From positions 1-63,464 of the forward strand of contig NZ_SULI01000009.1 of assembly GCF_005518135.1 (NCBI RefSeq): 63,464 bases of DNA, in the 5' to 3' direction. Both the position numbers and the translations under genes were made by a program. Origin of the DNA: Shimia litoralis (lineage in GTDB: Bacteria; Pseudomonadota; Alphaproteobacteria; Rhodobacterales; Rhodobacteraceae). Position 1 is the stretch's first letter. Every line of letters starts with the position of its first letter. The notes under the pieces are model-generated. The model was not told the DNA's origin and did not search any database. It saw only the letters and a list, made by a program, of their open reading frames with translations. Positions 55,438 to 63,446 of the stretch are shown piece by piece.

Positions 55438-55767
55438 CTATCGTTTCGGGATAACCCCGATTTTATCAAGGGCCGCTTCCAATTCGGAGCGGCCCTTGTC
55501 ATGCGCGCTGTGTTTAATGGCGTCAAAGCGCACCCGCAGCGCGTCTTTTTCTTTGCCCTTACAGTCGTTCCATGGCCGCCCCTGAAGCGCCATAACAAGT
55601 ACATAATACCCGATGAAATGCGGCTTGCTTCCAGCCTCGAGCAATCTGGCATAGGCCTTGTCAGCCCCCAATTCCCGAAGCTGTTCTGCAGTGTGGATGC
55701 CTGCCTTTTCACAGGCCTCTTCATAAGCAGGCCCCAAGTTTCGAATAGAAGAAATCTGGGTGCCCAT
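55438..55767 (-). CDS. TfoX C-terminal-domain protein
   Basis: 109 residues consisting only of the TfoX/Sxy C-terminal domain: ISSIRNLGPAYEEACEKAGI and TAEQLRELGADKAYARLL. In gammaproteobacteria TfoX/Sxy controls competence with CRP; stand-alone C-terminal domains like this have unknown roles and probably bind DNA through a helix-hairpin-helix-like fold. AAGG lies eight bases before the chosen ATG (an ATG 36 bases earlier is possible). It lies 43 bases downstream of the methyltransferase gene on the same strand. Confidence 0.88.
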   Translation of the reverse strand: MGTQISSIRNLGPAYEEACEKAGIHTAEQLRELGADKAYARLLEAGSKPHFIGYYVLVMALQGRPWNDCKGKEKDALRVRFDAIKHSAHDKGRSELEAALDKIGVIPKR

Positions 55768-55809
55768 CTTACTGACCTTTTGTAACCGGATGCGCGGAGG
55801 CAAGATGCC

Positions 55810-56619
55810 TTATTTGGGAATCCCGAAAATGCCACGCGCGCTGTCTTCGTTGGCGCGTTTGATGCGACGGGCGGAAAACTTGAGACCCTCGCGCATTTGC
55901 GCGTCTGACGTCAGGAGCGGATAGTCCAGCGGCTCTTTGGAGAGCAAAACAGCGCGTGCACCCGTTGAGCCGTCAAAGCGATAGACATACAAACTGTCCC
56001 AATCAAAGTGCCCTCCGTTCCAGAGGTTGGCGATATCTTGGTGAAAGTTGTGACATTGATGGTTTTCCATCAACAACACGTATTTTTCTGCCATACGCAC
56101 CATATTTGCCAAGCCGATAAAATGGCTGACGGCGGTGTGAATATGCATCAAAACAGTCTGTGAATAGACGAACTCGGCTTTGGGCCAGTGGTGCGAAAAT
56201 GGCATCGTAATATCTTGCAGCCCGATGCGGTTTTTCAGCTCGGGGTGTCGGTGTTGGGCCAATTCAAGTTGGGTTTCCCCACGGTCTCCGCCGGTAAAGT
56301 CGACATCTTGAAACAGGGCCATGCCGTTTGCCAAATGGTCACCAGCCCCACATCCGACCTCGTGCACAGAGGCGGGCTGTAGTTGACCAATGGCTTCATA
56401 GATCAACTGCTGATTTGGGTGAATTTGGCGTGTGCTCGACGTGACGTGACCTGTTTGTGCATCAAAGCTGAGTTCACCTGTTTTTGCGACGGCTTGATAT
56501 TCGGTTTCCACCGAATTGTGCAGACGCCGTTCGTACGAATCCTCGGTGTAGGAGTTCCAATCGAAGTCATCGTCATAGAACTTCCGGTTTTTGTAAAACA
56601 GGCGATTAAACAGTTTCAT
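55810..56619 (-). CDS. Class I SAM-dependent methyltransferase-fold protein
   Basis: 269 residues. The SAM-binding core is visible as SVHEVGCGAGDHLANGMALF (about 85-104) with FVYSQTVLMHI at the position of the fourth strand. The N-terminal 60 residues are polar and aromatic (FYDDDFDWNSYTEDSYERRL) without recognised domain. The family, close to sugar- or capsule-associated methylases, cannot be fixed further. GGGA precedes the ATG. No glycan gene is adjacent. Confidence 0.75.
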   Translation of the reverse strand: MKLFNRLFYKNRKFYDDDFDWNSYTEDSYERRLHNSVETEYQAVAKTGELSFDAQTGHVTSSTRQIHPNQQLIYEAIGQLQPASVHEVGCGAGDHLANGMALFQDVDFTGGDRGETQLELAQHRHPELKNRIGLQDITMPFSHHWPKAEFVYSQTVLMHIHTAVSHFIGLANMVRMAEKYVLLMENHQCHNFHQDIANLWNGGHFDWDSLYVYRFDGSTGARAVLLSKEPLDYPLLTSDAQMREGLKFSARRIKRANEDSARGIFGIPK

Positions 56620-57110
56620 TCCGGTGTCCCTTATTTATGTGGTGCGGTTGTGGCATATGCGACTGCGGCAATCAAAATATTTCTGAGGTCCTATTGGGAA
56701 ACCCCAAATGCTTTTCCTCGATACCTGGCACGTGCATGTAGTTGTTCCAAAGCCTGTTTTTGCCAATGAGCGAAATGCGCATCGGGTCAGGCTGTATATC
56801 GCGGAAAAGCCATCTAAGATGCGTGCATGCAGACTGCGCCGTCCTCTCTGTGCAGATTTTTCACGCACCGCGCATTGATTTTCGCAACGACCGCATCGGG
56901 ATTTGCGCATAGCGGCAACAACATTGATTTCGCCGGACTTTGCAGCATACGTCGTTGCGGACGGATCGCTTACTGACTTTCGTGGCGGATCAGGGGGACA
57001 GGACGGTGCAAGCCTGAATCCAGTGTCTGGCGGAAAAATTGGACAACGTGCCGATGTCGGATGAAACCCATGCCAGCATGAACCAAAATCGAGGCGAGGT
57101 TCCTGTTTAC
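56620..57110. other. 491-bp gap between methyltransferase and TspO-like genes
   Basis: No gene can be supported here. Short open frames on both strands lack ribosome sites and family resemblance. A 49-codon plus-strand frame near 56905-57063 reads protein-like (SPDFAAYVVADGSL, DGASLNPVSGG) but has no proper start, and could be a gene remnant. The left end should hold the methyltransferase promoter, reading leftward. Confidence 0.4.
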
Positions 57111-57821
57111 CTAGCGCCGAGACAAAATGGTTCGGAGCCCAATTGTGGCAATGCCAATCGCACAAAGGGCGATAACGTACCAACCTTGGGACGAAATATT
57201 GGCTATGATCACACCAACCAGAGCCCATATGACTGCGATCGGATAGGCCGTTGCGGTTGGTTTGAGCGATTGAACGAAGAGTGTGACCGCCAGCACGCCA
57301 ACGAGCATTGCCAGTGCCGCAGGCTGTGGTTGCAAAATTCCATACCCGGATAGGATGACACTTGTCCCAACACCCGTGGCTGCGGTAAGCCACCCCGCAT
57401 AAAGCGCAACCGGATTGACCTGCCACATTGGCGAGGGCGCTCCGGCGCGCAGCATCGCAACAATTGCATAGGCCGCCATCACGAAAATCATACCTGTGGC
57501 CAGGATTGGCGACAGGTTGGCAGCAGCGATCCAAAACATGCCAATTCCCAGACTGATCAAAAGCGGGCGGCGCATGGCGTCCCAATCTGGATCATGCGGA
57601 TGTTTGATCGCGCCCCAGACGGAACTAGAAACGAGCCAAACGTAAATCACTCCCCAGATGCCGAACGTCCAACCTACGGGCTGGGCTGGCCAGAAATCGA
57701 CAACGACGGGAAATTGCTCGGGCTTGAACCCTGCAAAATCACGTGTGAGCAGGGGGCTCACAGCGAAAAGGAGAGCCGTCACCGCAACCGCTGACGCAAG
57801 ATATGGGAAACGGGCCATCAT
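57111..57821 (-). CDS. TspO-related tryptophan-rich membrane protein
   Basis: 236 residues, about seven hydrophobic spans, longer than the five-helix TspO. The tryptophan-rich PVGWTFGIWGVIYVWLV segment (about 48-64) and IWAL near the C-terminus mark it as one of the TspO/MBR relatives usual in this lipid cluster. TspO proteins bind porphyrins and regulate photosynthesis or stress responses; whether this one does is not known. The last gene of the leftward operon, it overlaps the DUF3833 stop by four bases. Confidence 0.8.
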   Translation of the reverse strand: MMARFPYLASAVAVTALLFAVSPLLTRDFAGFKPEQFPVVVDFWPAQPVGWTFGIWGVIYVWLVSSSVWGAIKHPHDPDWDAMRRPLLISLGIGMFWIAAANLSPILATGMIFVMAAYAIVAMLRAGAPSPMWQVNPVALYAGWLTAATGVGTSVILSGYGILQPQPAALAMLVGVLAVTLFVQSLKPTATAYPIAVIWALVGVIIANISSQGWYVIALCAIGIATIGLRTILSRR

Positions 57822-58387
57822 TTTTCCTGATCCCCGCCAACTGTATCCGGCCGCATGGTGGCGACAAGCTCTGCGACTTTAATGCCGAACATTCGCATTT
57901 CTGATTTGTTCATGATCACGCCGTTTTCGGTCAGATACATCCAATCGGTGGCATTCAGTGTATATCCGCCCGCATCCTTTGGCAGGGTAATTTTATAGCT
58001 CAGACTCGCGGTTGATCCAGAGATCACCCCCCGCGCAACGCCGACGATATCGTCCGCCGTTGCGGTAAAGGTGCTGTTTGGTCCGGCGGTCAGGAACCAT
58101 TTACGATTTTGTTCCACACCATTGGAATAGCGAAACTTTTCGGTCAGCGTACCCGTATTTCCATCCCATGCGCCGGTCATCTGGGCGACAAAGCTATTTG
58201 TGACTTTGCCAGTTGGGCCATAGATCACGCCTTCGGACAGGATGGAGCCCGAGAGGTGCTCTTGGAGGACAAAAAGCGGGCCAGTCTCGGCATAGTCGTG
58301 GGCGGATTGGGCGCGAAAGCTAAAAAATATCGACTTTATGAAGATCGCGACAAGTATGAGGATCAGCAAAACGGAGAGGATTTTCAT
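57818..58387 (-). CDS. DUF3833 family protein
   Basis: 189 residues. One N-terminal hydrophobic segment (ILSVLLILILVAIFIKSIFF) is followed by the DUF3833 beta-rich domain: SGSILSEGVIYGPTGKVTN, TLTEKFRYSNG, NATDWMYLTENGVIMNKSEM. Some members are lipoproteins; here no cysteine follows the hydrophobic stretch, so this one is anchored by the helix or cleaved. Such domains often accompany cyclopropane-fatty-acid synthases. The start overlaps the MFS stop (ATGA). Confidence 0.85.
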   Translation of the reverse strand: MKILSVLLILILVAIFIKSIFFSFRAQSAHDYAETGPLFVLQEHLSGSILSEGVIYGPTGKVTNSFVAQMTGAWDGNTGTLTEKFRYSNGVEQNRKWFLTAGPNSTFTATADDIVGVARGVISGSTASLSYKITLPKDAGGYTLNATDWMYLTENGVIMNKSEMRMFGIKVAELVATMRPDTVGGDQEK

Positions 58388-59613
58388 CTGGAACATTCCT
58401 GTGTGGGAAGCGTCAGGACAAGGCCCAAGGCAATAAGTTTGAGGAAACATGGGAGGACGGCATACGCCAAAACAAGCGTTGCCAGGGCCTCGGGACTATT
58501 GGGCTGACCGGGCACGAAACCTGCGCGGTCGAGCAGTGGTAGCGCCGTGAAGGCGGCAATCGCTAACCCCAGCTTGCCAGCAAATGACCACATGCCAAAC
58601 GCGGTCGAGGCGTTTAGTCCGGCTTTGGTCAAGGCGACCGAGAACATGGCAGGAAGCACCACCATATCGGCGCCCAATGCGGCCCCGGATGCGACGCAGA
58701 TGGCTGCGAACCCTACAAAGTTTCCCGAAGCCAGAAAACCAGCGCCCACAAAGCCCAGTATAGAAAGCGGCATGGCACACAGAAGGGTACGTTTGGCCCC
58801 AATGCGTCGGCTTGTCCACACCCAGAGAGGAATGCTCGCCCCCGCACAAAGAAAGAACAGAACAAGCAGTAGGCCCGCTTTGCCCGTAAGCTGTAGATGG
58901 TCTTCGACGAAAAACAAAAACAGAGTCGAGGTCAATGCGACCGGCAGGCTGTTCACCAGCGCCAAAAGTAACAACCTGAATGCGCCGGCTCTGGCAAGCC
59001 CCTTTGAAGACAGTGCGTCACTTGCGATGGGCGGCTTGCGCCACATCGGGCGCGTGATGACTGCGGTGAAAATGGCCAAAGCGCCCAGAACTAGACCAAA
59101 CATCGGATAGCCTTGGTTGGGCGCACCCAAACCGACAAGCACGGCAGGGACTATCGCTGCGATCACTACTCCGGCCAGCATGCCACCTTCTCGGAACGCT
59201 GCGAGTGTCATCAATTCGCGCGCGTCGGGTCGTCGTGCCAATGTGGCGCTGCGTCCATACAGCAATATCATCCCAAGACTGTACGCAGAAAACAGCAGAA
59301 CCAGAATTACGGTCAGTTCTGCAATTATGTGCGGGCCGGATCGCAGCATGAACAACAGTGGAAACCCAATGGCGAGCCCGCCCGCGGCTGACATTGCAAA
59401 CAGGCCTTGCGCACGCGGCCAGCGATCGATGGCCCATCCGATGAGAGGATCCTGCACCAGATCAACCATCCGAATGGCCAGCAAAATTGTGCCAATTGTC
59501 CCCAATCCGATCCCAAGGTTTACGGACGCAAATCGCGGCAAATGGATGTAAAGCGGGATACCAGCAGCGGCCAGCATCAACGCATAGAGGCTGACGCGTG
59601 GATAGATCATCAC
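58384..59613 (-). CDS. MFS transporter (sugar:cation symporter-like) of the lipid cluster
   Basis: 409 residues, about twelve hydrophobic spans. Segments such as VDLVQDPLIGWAIDRWPRAQ (about 50-69) resemble the GPH (melibiose-type) branch of the major facilitator superfamily. Members in this genomic setting accompany CFA-synthase genes and may act on lipids or lipid precursors, but nothing in the sequence fixes the substrate. Overlaps of four bases with both neighbours show translational coupling. Confidence 0.87.
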   Translation of the reverse strand: MMIYPRVSLYALMLAAAGIPLYIHLPRFASVNLGIGLGTIGTILLAIRMVDLVQDPLIGWAIDRWPRAQGLFAMSAAGGLAIGFPLLFMLRSGPHIIAELTVILVLLFSAYSLGMILLYGRSATLARRPDARELMTLAAFREGGMLAGVVIAAIVPAVLVGLGAPNQGYPMFGLVLGALAIFTAVITRPMWRKPPIASDALSSKGLARAGAFRLLLLALVNSLPVALTSTLFLFFVEDHLQLTGKAGLLLVLFFLCAGASIPLWVWTSRRIGAKRTLLCAMPLSILGFVGAGFLASGNFVGFAAICVASGAALGADMVVLPAMFSVALTKAGLNASTAFGMWSFAGKLGLAIAAFTALPLLDRAGFVPGQPNSPEALATLVLAYAVLPCFLKLIALGLVLTLPTQECSR

Positions 59614-60104
59614 ACCCCCTGCAATCGCCGCGCAAAGCGGGCAGAGCGCGCATTGTCACCCAAAAAGATCGACATGAAATTTCGTGTGATCCGCGGCCCC
59701 GCCAAAGTACAGGCGCGCTGGCCATTCCGATAGAAATGGATTTTGCTCGGACCATCTGAGACAGCCAGATAAGTATCGCCGCGGGTGACATCATCAAAGC
59801 AAGCTGTGAGCTGGCTTTCTGAGGGTAAGGGCGCGCCAATGCGGTTCATCTCGCGCATCGTTCCTTCGACCAAATCAAATTGCGTGAGGGCGCGTAAATA
59901 GGTCAGTTCAAGCCCGAAATCCGTATTCCAGTCAAACGCCGCGCCACCTTTGGTCAATAATCGCGCTTCATAAATCGGCTGGCCAAGAAATCGAAACGTC
60001 GCTTCGCCACGCGTTTGAGCGTCAGGAAGGACTGACTCGACCGAAGAGGCGGTTGCGGCGAACGGGCTGAGGCACAGCGCAAGAACAAATGTGATGTTAC
60101 GCAT
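59610..60104 (-). CDS. Chalcone-isomerase-like periplasmic protein
   Basis: 164 residues with a signal peptide (SPFAATA/SS) and the bacterial chalcone-isomerase-like domain: ATFRFLGQPIYEARLLTKGG, FGLELTYLRALTQFDLVEGT, HFYRNGQRAC and FMSIFLGDNARSARF. Bacterial members are not flavonoid enzymes; the related eukaryotic FAP proteins bind fatty acids, which fits this lipid cluster. The ATG chosen overlaps the CFA synthase end by eight bases; the frame upstream belongs to that gene's region. Confidence 0.85.
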   Translation of the reverse strand: MRNITFVLALCLSPFAATASSVESVLPDAQTRGEATFRFLGQPIYEARLLTKGGAAFDWNTDFGLELTYLRALTQFDLVEGTMREMNRIGAPLPSESQLTACFDDVTRGDTYLAVSDGPSKIHFYRNGQRACTLAGPRITRNFMSIFLGDNARSARFARRLQGV

Positions 60105-61254
60105 GGGCCAGCTCGACCTGAACGACATTGGTGTGGCCAATCGCGAAAGATGCCGCGCAAATTTCAAGGTAATACTGCCAATTGCGAAAAAAGGCTTCGC
60201 CATGGCCCAGCTCGTTGATTTTACGTTTTTGGGCTGTCAGGCGCTCGGCCCAAATCCGACAGGTTTTCGCGTAATCTTGCCCAAACGCAAAGCTGTCCTG
60301 TACTTTTAGGCCGGCCAATTTTGCTTGATCTGCAATGATCTGATCCGAAAGCAACATCCCACCAGGGAATACATATTGGCGGATATAGTCGGAGGATGTC
60401 TTGTAACGCTCAAAGAAACTGTCTTTGACGGTGATGGCCTGTAACAACACACGTCCGCCGCTGGATAGATTGCGTTTGAGCGTGTCAAAATAGCTGGGCC
60501 AGTAGCGCTCGCCGACGGCTTCGATCATCTCGATAGAAACAATATTGTCATACTGGCCGTCCAGATCACGATAGTCGCGCAACTGAATATCTGCGCGCCC
60601 ATCCAGACGGCATTCGGCATAGCTGTGTTGGGACCGCGAAATCGTCACACCGGTGACGTCACGCCCTTCAGACGTGGCGTGGTCTGCGAAACCACCCCAA
60701 CCACAGCCGATTTCAAGCACACGCTCTCCGCTGCCCAATCGTGACAGCGCACGGGCATTCTTGCGCGTCTGGGCTTGGGCCAGATCCTCGTCGCTTCCAT
60801 CAAACAGGCCTGAAGAATAGGTCATGCCTTCGTCCAGCCAAAGCCCATAAAATTCGTTGCCGACATCATAATGCGCACGGATGTTTTTGCGGGACCCGCG
60901 TCGTGAATTCGCCCGCAACACGGTATCGAACATTCGAAACTTGGCTTTGTTAAACTTGCTGGCTTGATCATAGGCGCCAAGGTGGTCGCGGTTTTTCATG
61001 GCCAGAGACATCAATCCTTCGACCGATGGGGTGTCCCACATCCCCTGGACATATGTTTCTCCGAGCCCCACCTGACCATGAGCAGCCATTGCAGACACGG
61101 CGGCCCAATCATGGATCACCATCTCGGCTTGAGGGCCGGAACTGCCAAAATTATACTGCTCACCCTCGGGCGTGCGCAGGGTCAATTGGCCTTCGCGAAG
61201 ACGTTCACAGGTCGACAGAAATTCGGTCTTCAGAGCTTTGTTTGTCAGTCGCAA
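60097..61254 (-). CDS. cfa: Cyclopropane-fatty-acid synthase-family SAM methyltransferase
   Basis: 385 residues. The SAM motif reads VLEIGCGWGGFADHA (about 180-194), followed by GVTISRSQHSYAE and VSIEMIEAVGERYWP, characteristic of the CFA synthase family acting on unsaturated phospholipid acyl chains. The N-terminal domain and C-terminal GMLLSDQ and RIWAERL segments are present. Either cyclopropanation or the methylation that leads to furan fatty acids (UfaM-like) is possible; sequence alone does not decide. Its start overlaps the FAD-oxidase end by 50 bases. Confidence 0.92.
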   Translation of the reverse strand: MRLTNKALKTEFLSTCERLREGQLTLRTPEGEQYNFGSSGPQAEMVIHDWAAVSAMAAHGQVGLGETYVQGMWDTPSVEGLMSLAMKNRDHLGAYDQASKFNKAKFRMFDTVLRANSRRGSRKNIRAHYDVGNEFYGLWLDEGMTYSSGLFDGSDEDLAQAQTRKNARALSRLGSGERVLEIGCGWGGFADHATSEGRDVTGVTISRSQHSYAECRLDGRADIQLRDYRDLDGQYDNIVSIEMIEAVGERYWPSYFDTLKRNLSSGGRVLLQAITVKDSFFERYKTSSDYIRQYVFPGGMLLSDQIIADQAKLAGLKVQDSFAFGQDYAKTCRIWAERLTAQKRKINELGHGEAFFRNWQYYLEICAASFAIGHTNVVQVELAHA

Positions 61255-62536
61255 AATATGTTCCTTTTTTGTGAGCAGGGTCGTTGATCATGCGGGTGAT
61301 GCGCATGGCGCTGGCTATGCCGTCTTCGTGAAAACCGTGCCTGTTCCATGCTCCGGCAAACCATGTATGATGCTGACCTTGCATCGCACGGATGCGTTTT
61401 TGCGCATCAAGCGCGGCTTTATCAAACACCGGGTGGGCAAATGACACTTCGTCATAAATCTTGTCACTGGGGATCGGGCGTGACGGATTGAGCGTCACAA
61501 ACAGCGGGTCCTCTTCGGGGATGCTTTGCAGTTTGTTCATCCAATAGGTCACGCCGATATCACCATCCTGCGATCTGTAGGCCCAGCTTGACCAGCAGGC
61601 CTTGCGTTTGGGCATCTGGCTTTCGTCACAATGTAAAACTGCGCGGTTGGGTTGATATCGGATGGCGCCAAGGGCGCTTTGTTCGGCGTCTGTCGCGTCA
61701 CTGCCCAGAATGCCAAGTGCCTGATCCGAATGGCAGGCAAAGATCACGTCGTCGAAACGCTGTGCTTCGTGACCGGCGACATGAACGGTCACGTCCGATG
61801 CGGATCGGGTGACGCCCGTCACCTGTGCGCCGGTGCGCAGCGTGCAACCCCGCGCGATCAAGGCCGTCTCGAGGCGTCGCACGTATTCAATGCTGCCGCC
61901 TTTGACGGTCCACCATTGATGTTGCCCGCTGCCTGCCAAAAGCGCGTGATTGCGGAAAAACTGGACCAACGATTTGGCCGGAAAACCGTCGACATCTGAA
62001 ACTGGGGTGGACCATATCGCGCCACACATCGGCATCAGGTAGTTGGTGCGAAACCAATCCCCAAGGCCCAGTTCATCGACCAATTCGCCAATCGTTTTGT
62101 CGTCATCTGTTGCTGCGGCTTCGGCCCTTTTGCCGAACCGCACGATATCGGCAATCATTTTGTAATATTGCGGCCGCAACAGATTGCGTTTCTGGGCCAC
62201 AATCGCCTTAAGAGAATTCAACCCATATTCAAGGCGACCCTCATCGATGCTCGCGCCAAAACTCATCTCGGCCTTGATGACGGGCACATCGAGATCGCGA
62301 AAGAGCCGTGTCAGATACGGGTAAGTCACATAGTTGAAAACGATAAATCCGGTATCCACCGGTTGATCGCCGTTTTTTCCCGCAATGACGGTTCGCGCGT
62401 GCCCACCCAGCCGGTGAGCTGACTCAAATAGGGTGACGTCTTGATACGCAGATAGATAATAAGCAGCCGACAGGCCGGAAATGCCGCCCCCGACGATGGC
62501 GATCTTCTTTCGCGGGCCTTGGGTCTGATCCAACAT
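61205..62536 (-). CDS. FAD-dependent amine-oxidase-like flavoprotein of the lipid cluster
   Basis: 443 residues. The dinucleotide-binding motif IVGGGISGLSAAYYL (about 14-28) and GGHARTV at the N-terminus identify the amine-oxidase/phytoene-desaturase-type flavoproteins. FHEDGIASAMR sits at the FAD-binding C-terminus. Homologues beside CFA synthases act on modified fatty acids, and in Rhodobacter a flavoprotein desaturase (UfaD) takes part in furan fatty acid formation; the exact step here is inferred. First gene of the leftward operon, 23 bases after the predicted transcription start. Confidence 0.87.
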   Translation of the reverse strand: MLDQTQGPRKKIAIVGGGISGLSAAYYLSAYQDVTLFESAHRLGGHARTVIAGKNGDQPVDTGFIVFNYVTYPYLTRLFRDLDVPVIKAEMSFGASIDEGRLEYGLNSLKAIVAQKRNLLRPQYYKMIADIVRFGKRAEAAATDDDKTIGELVDELGLGDWFRTNYLMPMCGAIWSTPVSDVDGFPAKSLVQFFRNHALLAGSGQHQWWTVKGGSIEYVRRLETALIARGCTLRTGAQVTGVTRSASDVTVHVAGHEAQRFDDVIFACHSDQALGILGSDATDAEQSALGAIRYQPNRAVLHCDESQMPKRKACWSSWAYRSQDGDIGVTYWMNKLQSIPEEDPLFVTLNPSRPIPSDKIYDEVSFAHPVFDKAALDAQKRIRAMQGQHHTWFAGAWNRHGFHEDGIASAMRITRMINDPAHKKGTYFATDKQSSEDRISVDL

Positions 62537-62565
62537 GCTATCCTCATATTCTGTGTTATGAAGCG

Positions 62566-62593
62566 AATACGCGTGTCGGTTTCGTCTGGATCA
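62566..62593 (-). promoter_or_regulatory. ECF11 (RpoE-ChrR type) promoter of the leftward lipid operon
   Basis: On the minus strand TGATCC (62593-62588) is followed after exactly 16 bases by CGTATT (62571-62566). This is the known pattern for ECF11 sigma factors such as Rhodobacter RpoE, controlled by the zinc anti-sigma factor ChrR and released by singlet oxygen. Transcription should start near 62559. Confidence 0.82.
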
Positions 62594-62623
62594 GAAAAAG
62601 ATTGAAAAATGTCGAGCGTTGGG

Positions 62624-62651
62624 TGATCCGACCCCGTGGTCCGCACGTAAT
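62624..62651 (+). promoter_or_regulatory. ECF11 (RpoE-ChrR type) promoter of the DUF1365 gene
   Basis: TGATCC (62624-62629), 16 bases, then CGTAAT (62646-62651). The same element as the leftward one, 31 bp away and pointing the other way. The expected transcription start (about 62657-62659) coincides with the ATG triplets of DUF1365, so the mRNA may be leaderless. Confidence 0.82.
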
Positions 62652-62657
62652 ACCTCT

Positions 62658-63446
62658 ATGATGATGCAACACATCCAAGCCCAAACCTTTCACGCCCGAC
62701 GCGGCAGCCTTAAGAACTCCTTTCGGTATGGGGTGGACTATGTCCTGACCGATCTGCGAGATGATGGGCCGCGTCTGATGTCGCGCAACCGATGGAATTT
62801 ATGGTCCATCTGGGATCACAAACATGGCGGGCCGCGCGGGGCAGGGCACGGCCTTGAATGGTTTGCTAACGTTCTCAGCGAACGTGGCTTTGCTACCGAT
62901 GGGGCAGACCTCTTGCTGCTGACGCAGCCGAGTTTTCTTGGTTTGCATTTTAATCCGGTGAGTTTCTGGATCGCTACGCGCGATGGGTTGCCGTGTGCGA
63001 TTGTGGCTGAGGTGAATAACACTTTTGGCCACCGCCACTGCTATTTCTGTGCGCTTCCGGAGTTCGCACCGATGACCCAATCGGCGCAGATCACGGCAGA
63101 GAAACTGATGCATGTATCGCCGTTTCAAACGGTTGATGGCGAATACCGGTTTGTTTTTGATGTGACCCAAGAGGCCGTCAACATTCGGATATCGTATGAA
63201 AACGGTGATCAAGGTGTGTTGGCGACGCTGACGGGGCGGCGACAGACGGCGACCAACAGATCCCTGATTTGGGCCGCCATTCGACGCCCATTTGGGGCTG
63301 CGCGCGTCGTGACGCTGATCTATTGGCAGGCCCTGAAATTGTATCTCAAACGTGCGCCGTTTCGTAAAAAGCCGTCGCCGCCAGAAATGTTGATTTCAGA
63401 CAGTATACCCAACAGCATATCCGCAGGTGACATATCCAATGATTGA
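62658..63446 (+). CDS. DUF1365 protein of the lipid-modification cluster
   Basis: 262 residues of DUF1365, found almost always beside CFA-synthase and flavoprotein oxidase genes. Seen are HARRGSLKNSFRYGVDYVL, LTQPSFLGLHFNPVSFW and VAEVNNTFGHRHCY. It has no assigned chemistry. Three ATGs stand in tandem at 62658, 62661 and 62664; no Shine-Dalgarno precedes them, as expected if the message is leaderless from the adjacent promoter. The stop overlaps a likely next start at 63438. Confidence 0.85.
   Translation: MMMQHIQAQTFHARRGSLKNSFRYGVDYVLTDLRDDGPRLMSRNRWNLWSIWDHKHGGPRGAGHGLEWFANVLSERGFATDGADLLLLTQPSFLGLHFNPVSFWIATRDGLPCAIVAEVNNTFGHRHCYFCALPEFAPMTQSAQITAEKLMHVSPFQTVDGEYRFVFDVTQEAVNIRISYENGDQGVLATLTGRRQTATNRSLIWAAIRRPFGAARVVTLIYWQALKLYLKRAPFRKKPSPPEMLISDSIPNSISAGDISND

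Noticed and set aside
55468-55498. Perfect 11-bp inverted repeat CAAGGGCCGCT...AGCGGCCCTTG, terminator-like
   Set aside because: It is inside the coding region of the TfoX-domain gene and has no U-run next to it; it may help stop the convergent ndk transcript but I cannot support that.
56635-57585. Long minus-strand frame of over 300 codons across the TspO-like gene
   Set aside because: It lies in another frame of the TspO-like gene, is rich in Cys, Arg and His with no fold or ribosome site, and the TspO-like frame has clear family segments and an ATGA junction with its neighbour.
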